Assembly: GCF_004353915.1 (NCBI RefSeq)
Contig: NZ_SMRP01000013.1
Coordinates: 118,620-174,326 of the forward strand
DNA from: Paraburkholderia silviterrae
GTDB lineage: Bacteria > Pseudomonadota > Gammaproteobacteria > Burkholderiales > Burkholderiaceae
DNA: 55,707 nt
Reading direction: 5' to 3'
Shown here: one piece after another, positions 16,490 to 24,140 of the stretch
How positions within the stretch are numbered: position 1 is the stretch's first letter
Layout: the number at the start of each line of letters is the position of its first letter
Notes under the pieces: generated by a model
Databases searched by the model: none
What the model was told of the DNA's origin: nothing
Seen by the model: only the letters and a program-made list of their open reading frames with translations
Translations under genes and position numbers: made by a program

Positions 16490-18202
16490 ATGGGCATGAA
16501 GGTTGCCGAGGTTATCGTCGAGGTTCTCGAGCAAGCGGGCGTCAAGCGCTGCTACGGCATCGTCGGCGATACGCTCAACCTGTTCGCGAAGAATCTGGAG
16601 AGCAGTTCCATCAAATGGGTCAGCGTGCGCCACGAAGAGGCCGGCGCGTTCGCTGCGGGCGCGGAGGCCGGGCTCACGCACAACCTGACCGCATGCGCCG
16701 GCAGTTGCGGCCCGGGAAGCCTGCATTTCATCAACGGCCTGTATGAGGCCAACCGCAATCGCGTGCCTGTCGTCCTGATTGCCAGCCAGGTGACGATGGG
16801 CGAGATGGGCTTCGAATTCATTCAGGAGGTGGACTTCAAGTCGGTATTCCAGGGCTGCTCGGTCTTCTGTGAAATGATCCTCACGCCCGACCAGGCGAGG
16901 AAGAAGACGGTGATGGCGTGTCAGGCCGCGCTCTCGAAGCAGGGTGTGGCGGTGCTGATCGTGCCGGTGGACATCTCTCACGGCGAGGTGAGCGAAGACT
17001 ACCCTTATCGCGTCCACTACAGCCGGCCCGAGGTCCGGCCCGGCGATGCGCAAATGGAAGAGATTGCGCGCACCCTCAACGCGGGCAAGAAGATCGCCAT
17101 CTATGCGGGCTCAGGCTGCGAGCACGCGCGCGACGAGATCGTCGCCGTCGCCGGGCGGCTCAAGGCGCCGGTCGCGCACACGTCGCGCGCCAAGTGTTTT
17201 CTCGAGCCGGACAATCCGTACAACATCGGCATGACGGGTATTCTCGGCAACGAAGCGGGCTACAACGCCGTGCTCGAATGCGACACGCTCCTGCTGCTGG
17301 GCGCCGATTTTGCATGGCGCCAGTTCTATCCCGACGATGCGAAGATCGTTCAGATCGACATCGATCCTACCCACCTGGGGCGGCGCCATCACATCACGAT
17401 TGGCGCCGTGGGCGACGTTCGCACCACGCTGCAGGCTTTGCTGCCGCATCTCGAGGAGAAAAGCGACGCCGCGTTTCAGCAGAAGTACCTGCAACGCTAT
17501 GCCGAAACGATGGCCGCGGAGCGCGAGAATCTCAAGCCCGGACACAACGACAGCATTCCCGGCTCATACCTCACTTCGCTGATCAACCAATATGCGGCCG
17601 ACGACGCACTGTTCTGCGGGGATGACGGCACCCCGGTGGTCTGGGCGCTGCGTCTGCTCGAAGCGAACGGCAAGCGCCAGATTTTCGGCAGCCTTCTGCA
17701 CGGCACCATGGCGACCGCGCTGCCGAGCGCGATTGGCATACAAAAGGCCGCGCCCGGCCGCCAGGTCATCGCCATGTGCGGCGACGGGGGCATTTCCATG
17801 CTGTTCGGCGAGCTGCTCACGACAATCCAGGAGGACGTGCCGATCAAGATTGTCGTGTTCGACAACGGCAAGCTCGGCTTCGTGGAAATCGAGCAAAAGT
17901 CCGAAGGCATGCTCGATACGTTCACGCGGCTGAAGAACCCGGACTTCGGCAAGGTGGCAGAGGCAATCGGCCTTTGGGGAAAGACCGTCAGGAATGCATC
18001 CGAATTGCCGGCGCTCGTGCAAGAGTGGTTGGCGCAGCCGGGCCCGGCTTTGCTCAATGTCGCCGTCAATCCGCTGGAGCTGGTCAAGCCGCCATTCTTT
18101 GAAGTGAAACCGGTGGTGGGCATGGCGCTTTACTCGGTTCGAGCCGTGCTCAACGGGCGCGGCGCGGATGTGCTCGAGATGGTGCGGGAGAATTTTCTTT
18201 GA
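16490..18202 (+). CDS. poxB: Thiamine-diphosphate pyruvate oxidase/dehydrogenase (PoxB family)
   Basis: A 570-residue ThDP- and FAD-dependent enzyme, the length of E. coli PoxB (572), which oxidatively decarboxylates pyruvate to acetate and CO2 and passes electrons to ubiquinone at the membrane. The catalytic Glu sits in VRHEEAGAFAAGAEA, the central FAD-type domain covers about 190-340, and the ThDP-binding motif CGDGGISM...DNGKLGFVEIE lies in the C-terminal domain. The start at 16490 is preceded by GGAGGTGG; an ATG at 16478 overlaps that site and one at 16496 is also possible. Co-operonic with the atypical SDR. Other ThDP decarboxylases cannot be fully excluded. Confidence 0.88.
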   Translation: MGMKVAEVIVEVLEQAGVKRCYGIVGDTLNLFAKNLESSSIKWVSVRHEEAGAFAAGAEAGLTHNLTACAGSCGPGSLHFINGLYEANRNRVPVVLIASQVTMGEMGFEFIQEVDFKSVFQGCSVFCEMILTPDQARKKTVMACQAALSKQGVAVLIVPVDISHGEVSEDYPYRVHYSRPEVRPGDAQMEEIARTLNAGKKIAIYAGSGCEHARDEIVAVAGRLKAPVAHTSRAKCFLEPDNPYNIGMTGILGNEAGYNAVLECDTLLLLGADFAWRQFYPDDAKIVQIDIDPTHLGRRHHITIGAVGDVRTTLQALLPHLEEKSDAAFQQKYLQRYAETMAAERENLKPGHNDSIPGSYLTSLINQYAADDALFCGDDGTPVVWALRLLEANGKRQIFGSLLHGTMATALPSAIGIQKAAPGRQVIAMCGDGGISMLFGELLTTIQEDVPIKIVVFDNGKLGFVEIEQKSEGMLDTFTRLKNPDFGKVAEAIGLWGKTVRNASELPALVQEWLAQPGPALLNVAVNPLELVKPPFFEVKPVVGMALYSVRAVLNGRGADVLEMVRENFL

Positions 18203-18233
18203 GGCTTGGCTGTTCAGTTATGGGGCCCGCATT

Positions 18234-18260
18234 GCCGCGGAGCTCGCGAAGCTCCGCGGC
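18234..18260. terminator. Hairpin between convergent genes
   Basis: Perfect 11-bp stem GCCGCGGAGCT / AGCTCCGCGGC with a 5-base loop, lying between the convergent poxB and DUF4148 genes. There is no T-tract, so it is a likely but not certain bidirectional terminator. Confidence 0.65.
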
Positions 18261-18267
18261 GGGTGGC

Positions 18268-18609
18268 TCACGAGCCGAAGAAAATATTGCAGTAGCTGAC
18301 AGGTCCGACGCAAGTTGACGGATCGGCGGGAGCCGTCTTTTTCATGGCGTGGCCGGCGTCGCTCGTGCCTGCCGTTGCGGCACCCATGCCACTGTCACTG
18401 TTCTCCTGTTTTTGCCGGTCGACTTGCTGTTGAAAGACCGGTGCTACGTCGGGGTACGATGCGTCGCTCACGAAATTCAGGCCATTGCGTTGGGCATCGA
18501 TCAACTCCTGACGCACCTCCGCCCGGGTCTTTTCTTGAGCCTGTGCGCTGAGCGCAACGGGAACTGCAGCGAGGAAAAGCAGGGAAACAATCACGGTTCG
18601 CTTGTTCAC
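18268..18609 (-). CDS. DUF4148 small secreted protein
   Basis: A 113-residue protein with a clear Sec signal peptide (MNKRTVIVSLLFLAAVPVAL, cleavage near ALSAQA) followed by the DUF4148 pattern KTRAEVRQELIDAQRNGLNF. It ends in a tail with two Cys (TCVGPVSYC) that could form a disulfide. DUF4148 proteins occur in many copies in Burkholderiaceae and have no established role. The gene is convergent to poxB. It is predicted to be periplasmic. Confidence 0.85.
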   Translation of the reverse strand: MNKRTVIVSLLFLAAVPVALSAQAQEKTRAEVRQELIDAQRNGLNFVSDASYPDVAPVFQQQVDRQKQENSDSGMGAATAGTSDAGHAMKKTAPADPSTCVGPVSYCNIFFGS

Positions 18610-18752
18610 TTTGGACTCCGATTTAAGTGATGGAACTGAGCGGACCGAAACGCTGCAGTCGTCGTCGGGCGTGCTCGCACACGTAATACCGGCAACGGGC
18701 TCAGCTTATTCCCAAAATTTTCGCGACGCTTTGGGTGATGTTTTGAACCCTT

Positions 18753-18986
18753 TTACAGGCTCGCCTGTGCGGCTAGATCAGCGAACAGCGCACGCAGGGC
18801 AGACCGCTGCGCGCAATAGTGTGCGACGGCGTTCGCCGCACACCGGTCGACGGCCAGGCGGTTTGCCAGCTGCTGGCGCTCCGCTCCCGGCAACTCGCCG
18901 TCGACGAATGCCGATAGCGCGCGCAGCACCGGCTCACTGAAGCCGGCCCCGGCTGTGGGATCGAAATCGTCGCGCATCGGGTTCAC
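18753..18986 (-). CDS. Small anti-sigma-like protein (RseA N-terminal type)
   Basis: A 77-residue protein whose centre, LRALSAFVDGELPGAERQQL, resembles the N-terminal sigma-binding helix segment of anti-sigma factors ('LSAxxDGEL'). It has no membrane helix and no zinc-binding HxxxCxxC signature. No ECF sigma gene lies beside it; the neighbours are a DUF4148 gene and a cupredoxin. It could be an orphan or truncated anti-sigma factor. The start may be the ATG at 18977, which has GAGTGAA upstream. Functional confidence is low to moderate. Confidence 0.55.
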   Translation of the reverse strand: MNPMRDDFDPTAGAGFSEPVLRALSAFVDGELPGAERQQLANRLAVDRCAANAVAHYCAQRSALRALFADLAAQASL

Positions 18987-19265
18987 TCACTGCGTTCAAT
19001 GCCGACGGGCAAGCCGGCCGCTGCCCACGCTTCGCGCTAGCCCGGCCCTACCACGAAGACGAGCAGGCGCACTTCACGCTGTTCAAGGTGGGCAATGCGT
19101 CTGCTCGAACGTCATCCCGGCCTCCTGAGGGACTGCGGACATAGACAGAACGTTCAGCATGCGCTCTTTATTCCGCGATGCCCAAAGGCCAGACTGCCCC
19201 AGCAAGGGGGATCGTTCGGCCACCCCCCGCGATCGATTGTGCAAGGGCCGGACCCATTTGCCGAT

Positions 19266-19682
19266 TCAAGGCGTCACGGCGAGCGTCGTGTGCATTCCCG
19301 CTGCGTAATGGCCAGGCTTGTTGCAGATGAGCACATAGTGACCGGGCGCGAGGCTGAATGACATGTGCTTGCTCTTGCCCGGCGCGATATCTTCAACTTC
19401 CCCCACTTTCCTGAGCTGGTGCTCGGGCACCTGGCCCTTGTTGACGGGCAACGCGTTATCGGCGAGGTCGGTTTTGAGGACGACGAGCTCGTGCTCCATG
19501 TTGTTGTCCGCGGAATTTTTTACGTCGATCGTGACACGGCCTGTCTTCACCTTATGCTTGTCGAGCTGGATAGCGGTCGATAACAAGGTGGCCCTGACGG
19601 TTTGCTGCGCCCAGCTCGCAGGCGATGTCATGCCGAGAGCGGCTGCACCGATCAGGACTGCGATTCCGTAAGCGAGACGCAT
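19266..19682 (-). CDS. Cupredoxin-like periplasmic copper protein
   Basis: A 138-residue secreted protein with a signal peptide (cleavage near SWA-QQ) and a plastocyanin-like fold. Predicted type 1 copper ligands are His in NNMEHELVV and the Cys, His and Met of CNKPGHYAAGM near the C-terminus. Such proteins carry electrons or buffer copper in the periplasm. The start at 19682 has AAGGAGATCGCC upstream; the longer frame to 19916 is not supported. No copper regulator or oxidase lies adjacent. The 279 bases downstream of it (18987-19265) hold no gene that I can support. Confidence 0.88.
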   Translation of the reverse strand: MRLAYGIAVLIGAAALGMTSPASWAQQTVRATLLSTAIQLDKHKVKTGRVTIDVKNSADNNMEHELVVLKTDLADNALPVNKGQVPEHQLRKVGEVEDIAPGKSKHMSFSLAPGHYVLICNKPGHYAAGMHTTLAVTP

Positions 19683-20192
19683 GGCGATCTCCTTTGCATC
19701 AAGACGTTGTGCCCGTCGGGCGCCTCGCGATTGCCGTGCGCCGGTTCGTTGAGCACGCGAACGCCCCTGCCTGAGCAATGGCATGAACGCGTCCTGCGGC
19801 GGGCTGTACGGGCAGTAAACGTGCGCCGCGAGCGGCATATTCCGGAATGAACGGGCCGAACATGGACTGAGCCCGGCACATACTGGAGTTGCCTGGCAGA
19901 GAGTGCGCGGTCCCACCTCAATTCATTGCTCGTGATGGTCGTAAGCGAACATGACGATGCCTTCCCATGCGTGCGCAACGACTCTCCGGTAGAGCATGAC
20001 CGGATCACCGCGCTTTACGCGGCACTATCGCGATCTCGTGAATGCAATCTCACGCTGCCACCGAAAGTCTCCCGGAATAAGTGCATTGCCCGCTCGTTTA
20101 CACAAAACGCGGGTCGCGCGAAGCATGGCAGACTCTCCGGCTGCGCGATTCGTCCCGGCGGTCCGGACCGTCCGTGCGAAAAGAGGTGGCAA
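19683..20192. other. 510-base divergent intergenic region
   Basis: Lies between the cupredoxin gene and the beta-propeller gene, which are transcribed outward. Open frames here have no recognisable features. A perfect 12-bp palindrome, CGGTCCGGACCG at 20159-20170, sits 22 bases upstream of the propeller start and could be an operator or small hairpin. Confidence 0.5.
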
Positions 20193-21347
20193 ATGAAAGC
20201 TTCTCGTTCTTTATCTGCATTCAGTTCATACATGGGCTTCGATAGGTTCGCGAAAGCGCCGCGCGCAATTCGCTTTGTGCGTCGTGCGGTGTGTGGAGCC
20301 GGTCTTCTCGCTCTATCGTTGGGGACTGTCCGGGCCGATGCCCAGCAGACGATCCTGCCGACACAGTCCATGACCGACTCGACCGTACCGGCCAACGGCG
20401 ATCTCAATCCGTACGGTATCGCGTTCGTCCCGGCTGGCGTGCCGTCGTGGAGCACGCTTAAGCCCGGCGACGTGGTGGTGTCGAATTTCAATGCGAAGTC
20501 GAATTTGCAGGGCACGGGTACGACGATCGTCAAGCTCGTGCCTGGCGGCACACCCGTGACGTTCTTCGGTGGCAGCCATCTCGGTCTCACGACGGCGCTC
20601 GCCGTGCTGAGAAACGGCTTTGTGCTGGTGGGCAATGTGCCGACCACGAACGGCAAAAACGTTATCGCGCCAGGGTCGCTGCTTGTCCTCAACCCGCAGG
20701 GCGGGTTGGTCAAGGAGCTGAAAGATCAGCGCCTGCTGGATGGCCCATGGGATCTCGCGGTGATCGACGCGGGGCAATTCGTCAAGGTCTTCGTTTCGGA
20801 TGTGCTCGATGGAAGGGTCGCCAGGATCGATATGGCGTTTGGGCCGAGCGGCGTCACGGTGCTGCCGAGCTCGACCATCATCGCATCGGGTTACCTGCAC
20901 CGCACCGATCCGGCCGCCCTGGTGGTCGGGCCAACGGGGCTTGCGTACGACCCGTTGCGCGACGTGCTTTACGTCGCCTCGACAGGTGACAACGCGATAT
21001 TCGCCATTTACGGCGCGGCCGGTTCGAACCACGACAGCGGTGTTGGCAGGATGATCTACCAGGACAACACTCACCTTCACGGGCCGCTCGCGCTGGCGCT
21101 CGCACCCAACGGCGATCTCGTCACGGCAAATGGCGACGCGGTCAACGCCGACCCGAACCAGCCGAGCGAGATAGTCGAGTTCACGGTGTACGGGCAATTC
21201 GTTGCGCAATTGTCGGTTGATTCCGTCTCGGGATCCGCGTTTGGTCTCGCATTCGGATTCGACAGCAACCAGCATTTGCAGTTTGCGGCAGTGGATGACA
21301 ACACGAATACCGCTACGGTCTGGACGTTGCGCAAGAGCGGTCAATAA
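20193..21347 (+). CDS. Secreted beta-propeller (NHL/SMP-30-like) protein
   Basis: A 384-residue protein with an N-terminal signal peptide (basic start, hydrophobic AVCGAGLLALSLGT, cleavage near ADA-QQ). The body has repeated blade-like segments such as PYGIAFVP, ALAVLRNGFVLVGN, GPWDLAVIDA, GLAYDPLRDVLYVAS and LALALAPNGDLVTAN, typical of six-bladed NHL or SMP-30 propellers. There are no clear metal ligands, so an enzyme function is not asserted. RBS AGAGGTGG precedes the ATG at 20193. The protein is probably periplasmic or secreted, and its partner is unknown. Confidence 0.8.
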   Translation: MKASRSLSAFSSYMGFDRFAKAPRAIRFVRRAVCGAGLLALSLGTVRADAQQTILPTQSMTDSTVPANGDLNPYGIAFVPAGVPSWSTLKPGDVVVSNFNAKSNLQGTGTTIVKLVPGGTPVTFFGGSHLGLTTALAVLRNGFVLVGNVPTTNGKNVIAPGSLLVLNPQGGLVKELKDQRLLDGPWDLAVIDAGQFVKVFVSDVLDGRVARIDMAFGPSGVTVLPSSTIIASGYLHRTDPAALVVGPTGLAYDPLRDVLYVASTGDNAIFAIYGAAGSNHDSGVGRMIYQDNTHLHGPLALALAPNGDLVTANGDAVNADPNQPSEIVEFTVYGQFVAQLSVDSVSGSAFGLAFGFDSNQHLQFAAVDDNTNTATVWTLRKSGQ

Positions 21348-21401
21348 GCCAGCACCTTACTATTGCGGTCTGGGCGAAGCGCACCAGGTCGCCATGCCAG
21401 C

Positions 21402-21425
21402 GGCCGGTTCACTTCCGAACCGGCC
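21402..21425 (+). terminator. Hairpin after beta-propeller gene
   Basis: Perfect 9-bp stem GGCCGGTTC / GAACCGGCC with a 6-base loop, 55 bases after the stop. No clear T-tract follows. Confidence 0.5.
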
Positions 21426-21556
21426 GGGCGCCCGGCAAGCCGCTGCGCCCGGGCCGCATGATCCCTGCTGCGCGCCGGCGGATTTTGACTAAGCTATGGT
21501 TGGTGAATGCAGTGAGTGAGTCCCGTTTTTAATTAAAAATGTATGGGAGAGTGCGC

Positions 21557-23191
21557 ATGTCATCCTTCCGCAGGCTATGTCCTGGTCGCCTCATGTCGCT
21601 TGTGTTTGCTTTCGGGATCGCAGGAACGATCTGGAGCGCGTCTTCGTTCGCTGCCGTATTGCCGGACAAGACGCTCGTGTTTTGTTCGGAAGGCAGCCCG
21701 GCGGGCTTCGACTCGGCCCAGTACACGACCGGCCTCGAATTCTCGGCTGCGTCGTACACCGTCTACAACCGCCTGGTCGAATTCGAACACGGCGGCACAA
21801 AAGTCGAGCCGGGTCTTGCGCAGTCGTGGGAGATTTCACCGGACGGCCTGACCTATACGTTTCACCTGCGCCATGGCGTCAAGTTCCACACGACGTCGTT
21901 CTTCAAGCCCACGCGCGACTTCAATGCCGACGACGTCATGCTGACCTTCGAGCGCATGTTCGACCCGAACAATGCGTTTCGCAATGCGTACCCTGTCCAG
22001 TTTCCGTATTTCAAGGACATGGGGCTCGACAAGAGCATCGCGAAGATCGAAGCGCTCGATCCCTACACCGTGCGCTTTACGATGAAGACGGTGAACGCGC
22101 CATTTCTCTCGGAACTGGCAATGCCGTTCGCGTCCATCCTCTCGGCTGAATATGTCGATCAGTTGACGAAAGCCGGCAAGGCGTCCGATATCAATCTCTA
22201 CCCGGTTGGCACGGGTCCTTTCATCTTTGTCAGCTATACGAAGGACGCGACGATTCGCTTCGACGGCAACCCCGACTATTGGAAGCCGGGTGTTGTGCGG
22301 GTGAGCAAGCTGATCTTTTCGATCACGCCGGACGCCGCCGTGCGCGAGCAGAAGCTAAAGAAGGACGAATGCCAGGTCATGACCTACCCGCGTCCACAAG
22401 CCATTGCGTCACTAGAGAGCGATCCCGAGATAAAGGTGCTTCACCAGGTCGGCTTCAATCTCGGTTTGCTGGGGTACAACACGACGCACAAGCCGCTCGA
22501 CAAGGTCGAGGTTAGACAGGCGCTCGACATGGCGATCAACAAGAAGGCCATTATCGCCTCCGTTTATGAGGGTGCAGGGCAGTTGGCGACAAACCCGTTA
22601 CCGCCCACTCAGTGGTCCTATAACAAAGGGCTCAAGGATGCACCTTACGATCCGGGCAAGGCGAAGGATATGCTCGCAAAGGCGGGCTTTCCGAACGGCT
22701 TTGATATCACCCTGTGGGCGATGCCTGTGCAACGCCCTTACAACCCGAACGCGCGACTGATGGCGGAGATGATCCAGGCCGATTGGGAAAAGATCGGCGT
22801 GCACGCCAAAATCGTCACCTATGAGTGGGGCGAATACATCAAGCGTGCGCATGCGGGCGAGCACGACGCGATACTGATCGGCTGGACCGGAGACAATGGC
22901 GATCCAGACAACTGGCTTGGCGTGCTGCTCGGCTGTGCGTCGGTGAACGGCAGCAACTTTTCCAAGTGGTGCTATCAGCCGTTCGAGGATCTGATCCAGA
23001 AAGCCCGTGCGACAACCGACGTGTCGGCCCGCACCGAAGACTATATGCAGGCGCAGGATATCTTCAAGCAGCAAGTGCCATTTACGCCTATCGCGCATTC
23101 GACCGTTTATCAGCCGATGCGCAAGAACGTCACGGGCTTCAAGATCGATCCGTTTGGTCCGACCCAGTTCTGGAATGTTGGATTCAAATGA
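21557..23191 (+). CDS. dppA: Periplasmic dipeptide-binding protein (DppA-like)
   Basis: A 544-residue family 5 solute-binding protein with a signal peptide (hydrophobic LMSLVFAFGIAGT). Alignment from memory with E. coli DppA is strong: LVFCSEGSPAGFD, YNRLVEFEHG, FKPTRDFNADDVM, VGTGPF, FSITPDAAVR, KKDECQVMTYP, WAMPVQRPYNPNAR and GWTGDNGDPDN. It delivers dipeptides (or heme in some species) to an ABC permease, but no dppBCDF genes lie here, so it must use a permease encoded elsewhere. The start at 21557 has GGGAGAG upstream; 21539 is an alternative. Its TGA overlaps the next start codon as ATGA. Confidence 0.92.
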   Translation: MSSFRRLCPGRLMSLVFAFGIAGTIWSASSFAAVLPDKTLVFCSEGSPAGFDSAQYTTGLEFSAASYTVYNRLVEFEHGGTKVEPGLAQSWEISPDGLTYTFHLRHGVKFHTTSFFKPTRDFNADDVMLTFERMFDPNNAFRNAYPVQFPYFKDMGLDKSIAKIEALDPYTVRFTMKTVNAPFLSELAMPFASILSAEYVDQLTKAGKASDINLYPVGTGPFIFVSYTKDATIRFDGNPDYWKPGVVRVSKLIFSITPDAAVREQKLKKDECQVMTYPRPQAIASLESDPEIKVLHQVGFNLGLLGYNTTHKPLDKVEVRQALDMAINKKAIIASVYEGAGQLATNPLPPTQWSYNKGLKDAPYDPGKAKDMLAKAGFPNGFDITLWAMPVQRPYNPNARLMAEMIQADWEKIGVHAKIVTYEWGEYIKRAHAGEHDAILIGWTGDNGDPDNWLGVLLGCASVNGSNFSKWCYQPFEDLIQKARATTDVSARTEDYMQAQDIFKQQVPFTPIAHSTVYQPMRKNVTGFKIDPFGPTQFWNVGFK

Positions 23192-24016
23192 CACGTGGGC
23201 AACATAAAAGGGTAAGCGCGCAGCTTCGAGGATTCGTTGTGGCACTGGCGCTCGCTGGCCCGGCGGCGCACGCGCAGACCGCCGACTTCTGGGGAGCGCG
23301 TCTTCCCGATCAGCCAACGCAGTTCATTTTCGGCTACGGCTCGCTCATCAACACGCGCTCGCGTGACGCCACGGCGGGCAAGCCGGTTGCGGCGATTCCG
23401 GTGCGCGTTTCGGCGGCATTCGGCTATGTGCGCAGTTGGAACGAGCGCGCGCCCTCGGGGTTCACGGCACTCGGCCTGCGGCGTCCGTTCAGGGGCGAGG
23501 CGCCGATGACGATCAACGGCGTGATCTATCCCGTTGCCGGCAACGACATGTCCGCGTTCGACGAGCGCGAGAAGGGATACGTGCGCGTCGAGGTGCCGCG
23601 CGCGCTCATCGAGGCCGTGTCATGGCAATCGCTGCCGGCTCAGGGGACTGTCTGGGTCTACGTGCCCAAGGCCGAAGGCAAAGCGCCCGGAGAAGGGCTG
23701 GCGGGGCCGGACGCGGAGTTTCCGCTCGTCGAGTCGTATATCGGTGGTGATCGAAGGCGGGCTCGAGTACGGGCCGCAATTCGCGCGCGAGATCATCGAG
23801 ACGACCCGCGACTGGAGCCCCTACTGGCTCAACGACCGCACGCTCGCGCGCCGGCCATGGGTGCACGATAAGCAGTCCGAGACGGTCGACGCGCTGCTCG
23901 CGACATCGGCGCCGTGCTTCGCGCAGCGGGCCTTCTCCGAGGACTATGCCGCAGAGAGCGCCGCGATCGCCAAACGCAAAGGCGACGTGTGCCTTCGGGA
24001 GGCGCACGCTCGCTAA
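23188..24016 (+). pseudogene. Gamma-glutamylcyclotransferase-like gene, frameshifted
   Basis: The frame opening at 23188 (ATGA overlap with dppA) encodes a signal peptide, then FGYGSLIN, the substrate-loop motif of gamma-glutamylcyclotransferases, and FDEREKGYVRVEV with the expected catalytic Glu region. After VESYI near 23745 homology leaves this frame and continues in another frame as VVIEGGLEYGPQFAREIIETT to a TAA at 24016, which restores the normal length of about 275 residues. The junction around 23742-23755 needs a net 2-base loss (or 1-base gain). Either the gene is a recent pseudogene or the assembly has an error at GGTGGTG. Linkage to a dipeptide-binding protein fits gamma-glutamyl peptide metabolism. 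Confidence 0.75.
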
Positions 24017-24140
24017 GGCGCGCGCGGAACGCTCGATGTCGGGCTGGTCTTCGTTGCTAAACTAAAAGGACACACTTCGGCCATCGTTCTTGAACCAGCG
24101 TCGAGACTCGCCGGGCAGCACTCCGGCAGAGGAGTTCGCC

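Noticed and set aside
18987..19265. Possible remnant gene between the anti-sigma-like gene and the cupredoxin
   Set aside because: A plus-strand frame (ARPYHEDEQAHFTLF) looks protein-like, but I could not connect it to any family and it has no start signal.
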